From assembly GCA_014529385.2 (NCBI GenBank), contig CM043942.1, positions 64,788,184 through 64,852,183 on the forward strand: a stretch of DNA of 64,000 nucleotides, written 5' to 3'. The position numbers and the translations under genes are program-made. The notes beneath the pieces were generated by a model. It did no database searches. It was not told the origin of the DNA and worked only from the letters and a program-made list of their open reading frames with translations. This DNA is from Adiantum capillus-veneris (taxonomy: Eukaryota > Streptophyta > Polypodiopsida > Polypodiales > Pteridaceae). Positions 21,916 through 34,275 of this stretch are shown here, piece by piece; position 1 is the first letter of the stretch, and each line of letters begins with the position of its first letter.

Positions 21916-22515
21916 TCATGCTGCACACACTTTATGCATACCATCCACCTTGAATTTGGGCAAACCTTTTACAATCTGTTTTGTTTTCATGCTGCGCAAT
22001 CTCTGCTCATTGACATGGCCAATGCGTTTGTGCCAAATGTCAACATCAGCCACAACACCTGTGCCCTGTGCAAATAATGCAGCTTTTACCTCAGGCATGT
22101 CTACATTCAGCGTAAACATTCTGCCCACACATTTTCCCTCTGTGATTATCTTACAGCCATTCTGGAAATCTTCTACATAACAGCCATTTGGATTGAAGCG
22201 AACCTGCAAACCCTGCTCAACCATTTGTCCAACAGAAACAAGATTCTTTGTAATGTTTGGGACATGAAGTACATCTGCTAAGAACTTTGATTTCCCACTC
22301 TTCGTATTTAGAGGTATGTCCCCTACATGAGCAATGGGGTGAGCTGTGTCATCTCCTGTCTGCACATAGCCTGACACATCTGGTTTGCGCATATCTCTAG
22401 ACCACTCTCCACGAGACGTCATGTGATTAAAGGCACCTGAATCCACATACCAAATATCATCTTGGGTGGAATTCTCTGCAGTCATTGTATTCATTACATG
22501 TTGCATAACAAACAT
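21916..22515 (-). pseudogene. CP2 protease and GAG-pre-integrase
   Basis: Aspartic protease with WYVDSGAFNHMTSRG (DSGA motif; the usual S/T-N-H-M follows) and LADVLHVPNITKNLVSVGQM, then the pre-integrase domain with IWHKRIGHVNEQRL. The frame stops at a TGA, 21916-21918, where CP3 has TGC (Cys of the integrase zinc-binding domain), and a TAG at 21901-21903 follows where CP3 has CAG. The upstream frame is continuous with gag apart from the TAG at 22567. Confidence 0.9.
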
Positions 22516-22566
22516 GCGCTCGTTTTTGCTTTCATCTGCATCTCTGCTAGTAGATGCATAGTTGCC

Positions 22567-23469
22567 CTATTCTCTCTTTCTACTTGCTTTTCCCTTTGGA
22601 CAGTCACGTGACATGTGACCTCTTTCACCACAAGTCCAACATTCTCTACTATCTGGAGTATGTTGCTGCCTGCTTGATCCTGCACCACGACCTCTTTGAC
22701 TCCCCCTGCCTTGAGACTGGTTTCCCCTGCCACCTGTATTGTTTTGATTTGATTGACCTTCCAGAAATTGGCCCCTGCAACCCCTTGGGCCTCGACCACG
22801 ACCTCTACCTCTACCTCTGTTGGAGTTAGAATAGAAGGCCTGTTCAGAATTATTTCTGCCATGAGAAGAAGATGTGTCAAGGTTCTTCTCCTCAAGAATA
22901 AGCATAGAAATCAAATCTTGGAACACGGGGATGTCGTCTCTTGTATTCATGGAAGACCTAAAATGTACATACTCATCTCCTAGACCATCCAAGCATGCAC
23001 GGACAATGTCATCGTCTTCCCATGAGACTTTAATAGATCCAAGAGCCTCAATGATACTCTTGGTCTTCAAGGCATAATCATTGATTGAGAGGTTGTTCCT
23101 CTTAACCTGATTTAGCTCCGACTTTAGTTGAAGCTTCCTGGCCTTGGTGTTCACCTCGAACACTCTGCCTAAGTTTCTCCATGCAATGGCGGGGGTTTCA
23201 GCATCCTGTAGATAGCCCATCATGCCATCTATGATGCTCATAGACAGCCAATACATCACTTTGCTCTGGCCTTGTTGCCAGTCCCTCAAAGCTTTCCTTT
23301 GTTCTGCTCTAGCATTTGCCTTGGGAATCTCTGGTTCCTTTTCATTGTCTCCTTCTACATAGTCCCAATAACCTTTTCCTTTTAGGAAATTTGTTATTCT
23401 GAACTTCCATGCAGGGTAGTTATTTTTCTCAAGCTTCTTAGTAACAATCTGACTGAAACCGTCAGACAT
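22567..23469 (-). pseudogene. CP2 gag
   Basis: 301 codons from MSDGFSQIVTKKLEKNNY, with the DUF4219/UBN2 copia-gag core (NNYPAWKFRITNFLKGKGYW), a Gly/Arg-rich linker (RGRGRGRGRG) and a CCHC zinc knuckle, CWTCGERGHMSRDC, near residue 280. The product coats element RNA. The ORF ends in a TAG at 22567-22569. The sister copy CP3 has CAG there and reads through into protease, so this stop is a lesion and not the natural gag end. Confidence 0.9.
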
Positions 23470-23769
23470 CTTGAAGCACTAAGACAAAATAGCTGCAATC
23501 TGCAAAAACCTGCAAATCTGTTGAACCTGCTATCGTGGTTCCTGTAACGCTTTCTACACTCAATGAGTGTCCACAATAAAGCGTACATACAGCCACTGTA
23601 CTTGTACAGTAAATCTCTGTATACTGCACTTTGGAGACTTGTTCAGAAACTTGTGCGAAAAACCCCTAAAATTTTTTTCGCTGCGCGAGGCGCCTTAGGC
23701 ATCTAGTCGTGGATTGAGAACGAAGGGATTGTGATGCTCTTGCTCTCTTAGCCTCTCTTGCCTGCACCA

Positions 23770-23782
23770 GGCTCTGATACCA
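23770..23782 (-). promoter_or_regulatory. CP2 primer-binding site (initiator Met-tRNA)
   Basis: Minus strand TGGTATCAGAGCC directly against the LTR. Confidence 0.92.
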
Positions 23783-24104
23783 TGTAAACTATGAGGATGC
23801 AAGAGAGCTACACAAGACAAGCACAAAGCACACAGAGATGGAAAGCTTCTTCTTCTTCTTTTCAGAAAAGAGAGTACAAAATGACTAAGTGCTAAAGATG
23901 AAAAGTAGCACATATGTACATGCGGTCACTAAGTGTGAACTCGCTAGAAGCGTACTAGGCTGGCACTATAAGTGTAGTCCAGCTGTAGAATCACTGGCAG
24001 AGATCCTCCGTGTTGGTCACCTAACGCGCCAGTGAGTAAATGCCGTAAGCGGCCAAGACCCGTAGTGGATGCCAGCTCAAGGTGTAGAGCTCGACATCTC
24101 AACA
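23783..24104 (-). repeat. CP2 5' LTR
   Basis: 322 bp, TGTAAACTATGAGG to ATCTCAACA; 6 differences from its partner. Confidence 0.95.
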
Positions 24105-24109
24105 AGAGA

Positions 24110-25441
24110 TGATGTTGCATTTGTCCGAATGATGAGGTTCTAAATTAGGGTCTAGCATCTGGGTGAACAAAGGGAAAAAAACCCAGTGGGAAAAGAATGC
24201 CTTCAGGATAAGCACATCATTAGAGTACTTATTAGCATGGAAAATATTACTAAAGTACTCAAGGGATTATTTGCTGATAGATATGGAATTAAAAAGGCAG
24301 CAAATATGAAAGGGTAGCAGGATGGAACATTTGTTTGCCTGTTGTATTCCACTCAAGGTACCTAGGTGGAAGCAAAAAAGAGTGTCTAATGCATATGTCC
24401 AATGCTGGGACATCCTAATGCATACTGAAAAAATGCATGGGAAACAATATGATGTGAAAGAAGGATTTTGAGGGGTTCTTCAGAAAGATAGTGTAGGCAT
24501 AAAAGCATATGACATGAATTTTCAAGCTAGCACCGCTTTAAGAATGGTTTTCATGACGAGGATATGTGCTCTCCTCTTACTGTGCACTGTGCATGAGTGT
24601 TGGACTTTATGACACTCCAAAAAATGTAATTTAATAAACTTTGACTCTTATGCTCATCTCATTCAGAAGGAGCAGCACGACTTAGATATGCTCAACTCTT
24701 CCAGCTTGAGCGTAAGACTAATAACTACGACTCTTAACATAGAGTGTAATATGACTTGAAGCTTTGGGACTAATGCTTTGCTCATTTTATGGCTCAACTG
24801 CCGGACTCTTACTATGCCAAAGAGTGTTTTTGCACCCTGGCCACTTGACTTTTTACATTCTTGTGCTTACTACAAACATTTCTTTAGGTAAAAATAAGCT
24901 TGAATCCTCAAAAAGAAGATTAGTGAAGGACCAAGTTGGCATTGAAGGTTTCTTTTTCCATACATGTTTCATCATCCTTGAATCTGCATCCGTGTGTGTT
25001 GGGTTGTCCTTCTTTGATTGTGAAGACTCCATTATCTTTTTGAGTCTCCAATTGGGCCTATTGATAGGAGTCTTTGATGTTGTTGTAGGCCTCTCTTGGC
25101 TGTTGGAACCTGGATTTTGACTAGGATCATTGAAAGACTTAGGAATCCAAATCTCCTGATGAGCTTTGTATCTCAATTGTTAACTTTGCTTAGCTCTAGC
25201 TTTTTTAAATCTTTTGAGATCTTCATGCAGGTCTCGTGTAGTTGCAGTTGGCTTATGGTTGACTAGTAGCCAGATCTTTGTATACCTGTATAGAATCCTT
25301 GTCTAAAAGGTAGATTCTTTGATATCCATCTTTGTTTTGTATCCTCTTGTGGGTTGTGATTGACTTTAGCATCTTTCAATGTTGTTGTGTTGTATACATG
25401 CTGCTTAGGTTGCTGGGGGATCCATTTTTTCATAGCTCCAA
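24110..25441 (-). other. F1 internal remnant (no recognised domain)
   Basis: Continuation of the F1 interior to the right of CP2, matching parts of 26530-27300 and 32536-35850. The longest minus-strand ORF, 24853-25176, is hydrophilic (SNSQERPTTTSKTP) and resembles nothing I know. Many stop codons. Confidence 0.5.
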
Positions 25442-26337
25442 TGACCAACAAAATTATCAAGCCGGAGGGATGAGCCCTCCGCCTAGGACATGGAAACACT
25501 CACACGACTAGTGATCTAATCATGGCCACACGAATGGTTAACTCTATGATGTGAGCTTCTTAGCCTATGGAGGAGCGAAGCCAAATGATGGGCAATCTCC
25601 ACATCCACTTCTCTTCACCTCTTATCAACCCAATCACACACGCTAATGATTGCAAGACGCACACAACACTAATCCTATCTTGCAACACACTAATCACAAA
25701 CACACACATAGATCTATCGAGCACCACACTCCAATCAAACCTACATGCACGCACAAGCAAGAGAGGGAAATCACACAAGATTAGAGAGGGATTAACCACT
25801 AATTAGTTAAGATATAGCTAATTAATCAAATCATCATAGGCAATCATGACAAGCATGAAAGAGACATGGTGAAAGAGAATTAAGCATTGATTAGTGTTAA
25901 CCAAGTCACATGAGCAAGGATAAGCTCAAGGACTCCATAGCCACACACCTCAAAAACCCTCCCCAAAGAGTACTCTTAGCAAATGAGCTTGAGAACCCTC
26001 ATTTCCTTTTCACACTGCCTTATGTACCTATGATAAAAATATGCAATGTTCGGGCACCCAAGGCCTTTAGGGCTCCACCACTTATTGAATATGCAACCTA
26101 GGCACAGTAACTAACCTATTCTTTATAACTTGGAACTCCCATTGAGCCCATAAAAATGGCTTAAAATATTACAATGGCTTGAAATAAATCAAGAATTTAC
26201 AATACATGACCATTTTGGGAAAACATGAAAAATGTGTAACTCCAATCTTTATTGCTTCTTTGTATTCATCCTCAATGTGCATTCGTACATCTACGGTCTT
26301 TAGCAGCTTCTGCTAACTGACGTTGACCCAGTTAACA
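25442..26337 (-). repeat. F LTR b (shared middle LTR)
   Basis: About 896 bp, homologous to 17765-18656. It is followed on the right by the tract TTCCCCCCTTTCG and then by sequence matching that right of LTR a. Confidence 0.65.
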
Positions 26338-26810
26338 TTCCCCCCTTTCGATTTTAGTGCCCATCCTCGGGCACTATTGAAAAGTTTTTGTGGAGGGAAG
26401 GGAAGGTTTGGATTGGTTGTTGATGGGCTTATCGTCTTCATTTTGTCATTGAATTCTTTGATGAAGTTCAATCTGCTACAGCATCTTCATTGGTCTGAAT
26501 ATGTCTGATGTGAGAGATGATGTTGCATTTCTCCGTTGTAATAGCATAATGATGAGGCTTCTGTTTATTTATGAAAAGTATGTACAAGGGAAGTAGAATG
26601 ATGAGGTTCTAAATTAGGGTCTAATACCTGCATGACCAAAGGAAAAAAACCGAGTGTGGGAAAAAAATGCCTTTGGGATACGCGCATTATTGGAATACTT
26701 ATTAGCATGGAAAGTATTAATAAAGTAGTCAAGGGATTATTTATTGATAGATATATAATTAAACAATGTGATATTCGTGGAAGTTTACTGGACTTGTGCA
26801 AATTTTCCAA

Positions 26811-27235
26811 GGTCAGCACCAAGCGATGGGGAGCATTGGGTAGTTACCAAGATTCCTATTTGCTTGGTGCTAACTACACCGTTGCATGTAATGATTTTAA
26901 TCCTAAGGTAAACACCAAGCGATGGGGAGCATTGGGCGGTCCCCAAGATTCCTATTCGTCTAGTATTGACTCAACTGCATGTTTTTCATCACATCACCAT
27001 GGTCTTCATCCTCATCGGTTATACTAAGGTCAATACCAAGCGATGGGGAGTGTTGGGCAATCCCCAAGCTTCCTATTTGCCCCGTATTGACTTCACTATA
27101 TGACATGTCTTTCTGTTGTCGGTTATCATGTCCCAAGGTCTTTGCTATTGCTTGTAATGGCTTTAACATCAAGGAAAACACCAAGTGATAGAGAGCGTTG
27201 GGAAATCACCAAGCTTCCTATTCACTCAGTATTGA
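26811..27235. repeat. Four hairpin-bearing repeat units in F2
   Basis: Four copies of a unit of about 64 bp start near 26811, 26907, 27028 and 27172, each built on ACCAAGCGATGGGGAGC...CCAAG-TTCCTATT. The ends of unit 1 are inverted (AGCACCAAGC / GCTTGGTGCT) and those of unit 3 are too (GTCAATAC / GTATTGAC), so each can form a stem. Spacing is irregular (96, 121, about 145 bp). The matching stretch of F1 lacks them. Confidence 0.8.
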
Positions 27236-27303
27236 CTCCACTGCATGACTTGTCAGTTGACATGACATTGGTCTGCCTATTTTAGTCCACTCAAGGTGCA
27301 TAG

Positions 27304-27624
27304 TGTAAAGAATGAGGATGCAAGAGAGCTACACAAGACAAGCACAAAGCACACACAGATGGAAAGCTTCTTCTTCTTCTCACAGAAAAGAGAGTACAAA
27401 ATGACTAAGTGCTAAAACTGAAAAGCAGCACATATGTACATGCGGTCACTAAGTGTGAACTCGCTAGAAGCGTACTAGGCTGGCACTATAAGTGTAGTCC
27501 AGCTGTAGAATCACTGGCAGAGATCCTCCATGTCGGTCACCTAACGCGCCAGTGAGTAAATGTCGTAAGCGGACAAGACCCATAGTGGATGCCAGCTCAA
27601 GATGTAGAGCTCCACATCTCAACA
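27304..27624 (-). repeat. CP3 3' LTR
   Basis: 321 bp, TGTAAAGAATGAGG to ATCTCAACA; polypurine tract follows at 27625-27636. Confidence 0.94.
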
Positions 27625-28216
27625 CTCCCCCTTGAGCTCTGCATGTCGCAGAGTCCAAGGATAGTCCGGAAACGTCGAAGCTTCTCAACTCCGAGGGCCT
27701 TGGTAAAGATATCCGCTATCTGCTCCTCTGTGTTGACGTAGACCAAGTCCATGTCGCCCGCCAACACTCTCTCTCGAATGTAGTGGTAATGGACCTCTAT
27801 GTGCGTGGTCCTAGCATGGAACACTGGGTTCCTAGCCAACTGCATGCTGCTGAGGTTGTCACAATGGATGACAATCTGCTGGTCCACCTGCACTCCCGGT
27901 CCTCAAGTAATGTGCGTACCCAAGCTACCTCGCACGCTGCAACTACTGCACCTCTGTACTCGGCCTCTATGCTCGATAAAGCAACAGTAGGCTTCTTTTT
28001 ACTGCTCCAAGTAACAGCAGCACTCCCAAAAGAGAACATGAAGCCACTTGTAGATCTCCTATCAACAATGCTACTTGCCCAATCTGCATCTGTATAACCA
28101 TACAATGCTAATGGCGCATCTCCTGCATAGAACAATGCCTAGTCAAGAGTCCCTTGCACATACTGAAGTGTGCGTCGTACTCCATCCAAATGTGGCTTCC
28201 TTGGAAGCTGCATGAA
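27625..28216 (-). pseudogene. CP3 RNase H
   Basis: GYTDADWASSIVDRRSTSG, SSIEAEYRG (catalytic Glu kept, unlike CP2) and IADIFTKALGVEKL. A frameshift near 27895 separates the second half (MQVDQQIVIHCDNLSSMQLA, 27597-27893) from the first. Confidence 0.87.
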
Positions 28217-29167
28217 CTAACTCTCCAAGCCTACTATGTAGCTCAAGTCTGGCTTCGTGATAGTCAAGTAGATTAGACTACCCACAATCTTCCTGTACAT
28301 CTTGACATCCTCAACAACATCACCCTTCTCTGCACTCAGCTTTGCATTCACATCCAAGGGAATAGAAATTGGCTTACAATCAGCCATACCATACTTTGAC
28401 AACATGTCCAAAGCATACTGTCTCTATGACAGCCATACACCCTCTGGAGTCCTCATCACCTCAATGCCAAGGAAGTAGCGCAACTTGCCCAAATCTTTCA
28501 TTTCAAACTCCTATTTGAGAAGACCCTTCACATGGTCAATCTCCATAGCATTGTCACCCACAATAATAAGGTCATCTACATATATGGTAATGACCACAAT
28601 CCCCACATCACTCTCACGTACATAGAGTGAATGATCATCATGAGCTCTCCTAAAACCAATACTGACAAGATAAGTGGCAATCCTGTCATACCATGCTCTA
28701 GAGCCCGGCTCAAAACCATACAAAGCTTTGAGAAGCCTGCATACATAATCTGGGTAACCTGGATCGACATAACCAGGTGGCTGATCCATATACACTTCCT
28801 CTTTCAACTCAACATTCAAGAAGGCATTCTTTACATCCATTTGATGCATAATCCATCCTCTAGATGCAGCCACTGCTATGATAGCTCTCACAGTCGTCAT
28901 CTTTGCCACTGGAGCAAAGGTCTCCTCATAGTCTATGCCATACGTTTGTGCATAACCCTTTGCGACCAGCCTTGCCTTGTGACGCTCAATGTTACCATCA
29001 GGCTTATGCTTGGTTTTATACACCCATTTATAGCCAATAGATTTCTTGCCACTTGGCAATGGCACCAACTCCCATGTGTCGTTTGCTTCCAATGCAGCCA
29101 TCTCTTCATTCATTGGATCATCCCAATGCACATTTCCAACTGCATCCTCAAAACATGTGGGCTCCAC
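28217..29167 (-). pseudogene. CP3 reverse transcriptase
   Basis: A 218-codon ORF (28511-29167) runs from WELVPLPSGKKSIGYKWVYK through [15 protein letters not shown] to the intact YVDDLIIVG active site. CP2 has a frameshift in this stretch and CP3 does not. TAG at 28511-28513 and 28424-28426 both sit where CP2 has CAG. The shared TAG at 28217-28219 (LES-stop-FMQ) ends the domain. Confidence 0.9.
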
Positions 29168-29223
29168 ATCCTATATCACCTTAGCCATGTAGGCTTGGTG
29201 ATGCGCTAGATACCCATCATAAG

Positions 29224-30057
29224 TCAATTTTTGAACTGGATTTCTGACTCTGTTAGATCTGGGGGTCCTGGGTCACTCCTTTTCCCTCTAGGATCTTCTT
29301 GTACTTTCCTTACACCAGGTGTCCTGACAGCCGGGATTCCAAATTCGTCATCAAGACTTTGTTGAGAACCATCTGAATCCATGTCTACATGTGAAAAACC
29401 TGATGATGCATCATACATAAAGGAAGGTTCATCAACCTTTTCCTTTCCTTTTTGTGATACATTCCATGTACTTGCTAGTGGAGTAACCAGCGTACGTAGT
29501 CTACCATTCCATGGCTTTTCAACAGAGCCACGAGAAGAGGACTCTTGTGGTCCACTCAAAACCTGTGAAGACTGTGGCCTCACATTTTGTACAACCACAT
29601 CATCTTTTACATCAGCCCCAATAGTGCCATGTGCATTACTGTACCAGCTGCTCATCTCATCAAAGACTACATCTCTGCTCACTCGTAATTCTCGTGTAGT
29701 AGGATTGTAGCACCTATACCCCTTTTGTTCAAGGGAATATCCCACAAGAATACATTTCTCTGCTTTAGGATCCAATTTCCTACGCAACTCATCTGGTACA
29801 TGCACGTAAGATATGCATCCAAACACTTTCAAGTGTGCCAAATCACGCTTTGTACCTGTAAACTTTTCCTCAGGTGTTACATCATGCACCACAGTTGTAG
29901 GTGTCCTGTTCATAATGTACACAGCTGTATTTACAGCTTCAGCCCAGAAATGATGAGGCATGTTCTTCTCATTCATCATTGCACGTGCAACCTCTGTAAT
30001 GTGTCCGTGTTTCCTTTCTGCGACCCCATTCTGCTGTGGAGTATATCTGCATGTAGA
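29224..30057 (-). pseudogene. CP3 integrase C-terminal part
   Basis: Continues with QNGVAERKHG (catalytic Glu kept) and MPHHFWAEAVNTAVYIMNRT, then the linker seen in CP2. A one-base deletion near 29265, relative to CP2, throws the frame and ends it at QFKN. Confidence 0.88.
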
Positions 30058-31500
30058 CTACCTGCGTATACCATGCATTCGCAAAAAATCTGAAAAATCA
30101 TTGGAGAAGTACTCTCCCCCTCCATCTGACCTCAATTTCTTGATTTGTATATCTGTCTCCTTCTCAATCATGACTTTGAAGTCTTGAAAGTGACCAAACA
30201 CTTCACTTTTGTTACGCATGAAGTAGACCCATACTTTCCTTGTATGGTCATCAATGAAAGAGACATAATACATGCAACCATGTATACTTGCAGTATCAGT
30301 TGGACCCCAAACATCTGTGTGCACCACCTCAAGTGGATTTTTACATACATTGCACTCATGTGGAAATGAGCCCTTTGACTGTTTTCCAAACTGGCATGCT
30401 GCACACACTTTATGCATACCATCCACCTTGAATTTGGGCAAACCTTTTACAATCTGTTTTGATTGCATGCTGCGGAATCTATGCTCATTGACATGGCCAA
30501 TGCGTTTGTGCCAAATGTCAACATCAGCCACAACACCTGTGTCCACTGCAAATAATACAACTTTTACCTCAGGCATGTCTACATTCAGCGTAAACATTCT
30601 GCCCACACATTTGCTCTCTGTGATCAGCTTACAGCCATTCTGGAAATCTTCTACATAACAACCATTTGGATTGAAGCGAACCTGCAAACCCTGCTCAACC
30701 ATTTGTCCAACAGAATCAAGATTCTTTGTAATGTTTGGGACATGAAGTACGTCTGCTAAGTACTTTGATTTTCCACCCTTCGTATTTAGAGGTATGTCCC
30801 CTACATGAGAAATGGGGTGAGCTGTGTCATCTCCTGTCTGCACATAGCCTGACACATCTGGTTTGCGTATATCTCTAAAACACTCTCCACGAGACGTCAT
30901 GTGATTAGAGGCACCTGAATTCACATACCAAACATCATCTTGGATGGAATTCCCCGCAGTCATTGTATTCATTACATGCTGCATAACAAAAATGTGCTCG
31001 TTTTTGCTTTCATCTGCATCTCTGCTACTAGATGAATAGTTGCCCTGTTCTCTCTTTCCACTTGCTTTTCCCTTTGGACAGTCACGTGACATGTGACCTC
31101 TTTCACCACAAGTCCAACATTCTCTGTTATCTGCAGTATGTTGCTGCCTCCTTGATCCTGCACCATGACCTCTTGGACTCCCTCTGCCTTGAGACTGGTT
31201 TCCCTTGCCACCTGTATTGTTTTGATTTGATTGACCTTCTTGAAATTGGCTCCTGCAACCCCTTGGGCCTCGACCACGATCTCTACCTCTACCTCTGTTG
31301 GAGTTAGAATAGAAGGCCTGTTCAAAATTATTTCTTCCATGAGAAGAAGATGAACCAAGGTTCTTATCCTCAAGAATAAGCATAGAAATCAAATCTTGGA
31401 ACACGGGGATGTCGTCTTTTGTATTCATGGAAGACCTGAAATGTACATACTCATCTCCTAGACCATCCAAGCATGCACATACAATTTCATCATCTTCCAC
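30058..31500 (-). pseudogene. CP3 gag (C-term), protease, pre-integrase and integrase start
   Basis: 481 open codons showing that gag, protease and integrase are one reading frame in this family. In order: Gly/Arg-rich linker, zinc knuckle CWTCGERGHMSRDC, protease WYVNSGASNHMTSRG (catalytic Asp is Asn here, so the protease is dead), IWHKRIGHVNEHR, the zinc-binding Cys pair CAACQFGK, and integrase with HTDVWGP and LRSDGGGEYFS. Stops at TAG 30058-30060 where CP2 has CAG. Confidence 0.9.
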
Positions 31501-31947
31501 TGAGACTTTAATAGATCCAAGAGCCTCAAAGATACTCTTGATCTTTAAGGTATAATCATTTATGGAGAGGTTGTTCCTTTTAACTTGATTTAGCTACGAC
31601 TTTAGTTGAAGCTTCCTGGCCTTGGTATTCACCTTGAACACTCTGCCTAAGTTTTTCCATCCAATGGCGGGGGTTTCGGCATCCTGTAGATAGCCCATCA
31701 TGCCAAATGTGATACTCATAGAAAGCCAATACATCACTTTGCTGTAGCCTTGTTGCCAGTCCCTCAAAGATTTTCTTTGTTCTGCTGTAGCATTTTCCTC
31801 GAGAATCTCTGGTTCCTTTTCATTGTCTCCTTCTACATAGTCCCAATAACCTTTTCCTTTTAGGAAATTAGTTATTCTGAACTTCCATGCAGGGTAGTTA
31901 TTTTTCTCAAGATTCTCAATAACAATCTGACTGAAACCGTCAGACAT
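31501..31947 (-). pseudogene. CP3 gag, N-terminal part
   Basis: MSDGFSQIVIENLEKNNY and the copia-gag core, ending in TAG at 31594-31596 (KARKLQLKS-stop), where CP2 has GAG. The remaining gag region differs from CP2 by substitutions and leads into the long ORF 30058-31500. Confidence 0.88.
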
Positions 31948-32206
31948 CTTGAAGTACTAAGACAAAATAGCTGCAATCTGTAAAAACCTGCAAATCTGTT
32001 GAACCTGTTATCGTGGTACCTGTAACGCTTTCTACACTCAACGAGTGTCCACAATCAAGCTCTGTGTACTGCACTTTGGAGACCTGTTAAACTTGTACGA
32101 AAAACCCCTAAAAACTTGTACGGCATCTGGTCGTAGATTGTGAAGGAAGGGATTGTGATGCTCTTGCTCTTTTAGCCTCTCTTGCCTGCACTACGCTCTG
32201 ATACCA

Positions 32207-32530
32207 TGTAAAGAATGAGGATTGAAGAGAGCTACACAAGACAAGCACAAAGAACACAGAGATGGGAAGCTTCTTCTTCTTCTCACAGAAAAGAGAGTAG
32301 AAAATGACTAAGTGTTAAAACTGAAAAGTAGCACATATGTACATGCGGTCACTAAGTGTGAACTCTCTAGAAGCGTACTAGGCTGGCACTATAAGTGTAG
32401 TCCACAAGCTGTAGAATCACTGGCAAAGATTCTCCGTGTCGGTCACCTAACGCGCTAGTGAGTAAATGTCGTAAGCGGCCAAGACCCGTAGTGGATGCCA
32501 TCTCATGATGTAGAGCTCGAAATCTCAACA
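32207..32530 (-). repeat. CP3 5' LTR
   Basis: 324 bp partner of 27304-27624. The primer site TGGTATCAGAGC (minus strand, 32195-32206) abuts it. Confidence 0.94.
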
Positions 32531-32663
32531 CATAGGTGGTAGAAAATAGAGTGTCTAATGCATATGTCCAATGATGCGACATCCTATTTATGCATACACA
32601 GAAATGCATGGGAAACAATATGCTGTGCAAGAGAGATTTTGAGGGGTTCTTTAGAAACATGGT

Positions 32664-33056
32664 TGTTACAGCATTAGCCGCACATGCGGTCCTACGGAGG
32701 TCTGGACACTGCGGATCAGGAGTCATGCGGTATACAACGTCTATGGCGACAGTTCTTCAGAGGATATCATGGGATAGGAGTGTGTGCACCGTTCCCGATC
32801 TGCGCTGGAGCAGCGGTTGTATATGGAGGGGCATACCTGTCTTGTGATGTAACTCAACCAATCTCTATGATATTCATGGCATCTACTGTTGTAACTCTAT
32901 GTCTGGATCACACATGAATGAAGCAAGCGGTGTTTTGTGCCTGTGTACTGTGTATTGTCTTCTATCGTCATTCTATGTGTTGATGTTCATATAATGTAGT
33001 CGCGGGTAATCATTCCCGTAATGCCTATTGCTCCTGTGCGGGAAATAGCCATTACA
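32664..33056 (+). repeat. LG 5' LTR
   Basis: 393 bp; shares long identical blocks with 34566-34914, such as GTATATGGAGGGGCATACCT. Confidence 0.92.
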
Positions 33057-33419
33057 TCTGGCGACCACGATGCGTGATGGATGACCTGCGATGAATATGA
33101 ATGCGCACTAGGTCGCAGGGTCCGCCTGACCCTGTGGTTCCAATTGTAGGAAGACGTCGGAGGAGAGGCTGTTTGGATGAATTTGTTTTTCTTCATCGTA
33201 GATTGAGGAATCTGTATCTCCATCACCAAGCCCGGTGCATGGTAGGCGGTTGCGGCGAGCGAGGCGTACTCCACGCAGTTAGTCATGTCCTCCTGTCATA
33301 CGTTCACCCTCACCAACACAGGTTGCGCCACCACCGTCTCCGGTAAGCAATCCGGGGGTGTCTCCGCCACTGTCTCCATCTCCTAGTGCTCGTCATCTTT
33401 TTCCGGGAGGAGGTACATC

Positions 33420-34275
33420 GATGGCCCATCCTCAGATTAAGTATAGTCGGTTTCGAGGTCTTTCGAGAGAAGACCTCTCATGCATATTTGCGCCAATTCA
33501 ATAAATCTTATGGATTGAATCATCTGGGGTGGTGATTCCTCTCCATCAATAGTCAGTGTTTGAATCTACACTTTCGGGGAAAGTTGCGAAATGGTTGTTC
33601 GAATACCCTGATGATCATTTTTAGACAGATGTTGACGGATCCACAATGTTTCTACAAAGTTTTCGAACGGAAAAAACAATCTCTCAACATTTGGAAAAGC
33701 TTCGAATGCTGCGGCAGAAGTCATTGCCAGTGGAGGATTACGCTGCAAAATTTCGGATGCTTTTGCAGAGGCCGGTAGCAAAAGTACTGAATGATTATTT
33801 TTTGAGGGGGCTCAAAAAGGATCTCAGAACGGCTATGGCAACAGTGGATAAGGTAACTACTCCACTGGATAATGTAATTGCTAGGGCTGTAGTAGCAGGA
33901 GAAGCTTTAGAGGATACGGAATCTCCAAAGAAATCAAAGAAAAGAGACAGGAAGAAATCTCATCCGAAGTCGCAAGACAGTGGTAGTGATAGTTCGGAGT
34001 CGGAATCCGTAGTATCAAATTCCTCAGACTCAGGCAACAACGATTCGGGGAAAGAATGGGAAGAGACACCTCGGAAAAAATCCCAGCGTTACGGGAAAAG
34101 TGTTTCATCCGGGTTGTCGGAATCGGTTGTGGTGGCTAAGAGTCTGAAGGAGCTATGGTGTACCCAGTGTTGGAATCCGGGATACTATTATCGAATCGGG
34201 ATTGCCGACCGCCGTCCGGCCATAATATTCCACCGTCAGTCTACCACCTTGCCGTCCATTTTGGTCTGCTCTTAA
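33420..34275 (+). pseudogene. LG gag-like protein
   Basis: A capsid-like segment begins near 33420 (GKVAKWLFEYP, then FLQSFRTEKTISQHLEKL) and is open from 33646 to 34275. Its retrotransposon-gag pattern includes LRQKSLPVEDYAAKFRMLLQ. A highly charged Ser/Lys/Asp tail follows and a degraded zinc knuckle begins at CTQCWNPGYYY. Stops upstream of 33646 break the start. No protease or polymerase follows before the 3' LTR. Confidence 0.75.

Larger units (their letters stand above)
18825..24104 (-). mobile_element. CP2: near-complete Ty1/copia retrotransposon
   Basis: 5280 bp on the minus strand, bounded by two 322-bp LTRs (18825-19146, 23783-24104) that differ at 6 positions by my count, so this is a young insertion. 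TSD AGAGA at 18820-18824 and 24105-24109. The homologous uninterrupted site is visible in F copy 2 at about 26511-26530 (GTGAGAGATGATGTTGC). All copia domains are present. Nonsense codons at 22567, 21916, 21901, 20527, 19740 and 19362 and one frameshift near 20230 make it defective. Confidence 0.95.
27304..32530 (-). mobile_element. CP3: Ty1/copia retrotransposon, sister of CP2
   Basis: 5227 bp, minus strand, TSD CATAG at 27299-27303 and 32531-32535. LTRs at 27304-27624 and 32207-32530 differ at about 19 positions plus a 3-bp indel (CAA), so it is older than CP2. Same family as CP2 throughout. The homologous uninterrupted site is at about 24345-24365. Stops at 31594, 30058, 28511, 28424 and 28217 and a frameshift near 29265 disable it. 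Confidence 0.95.
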
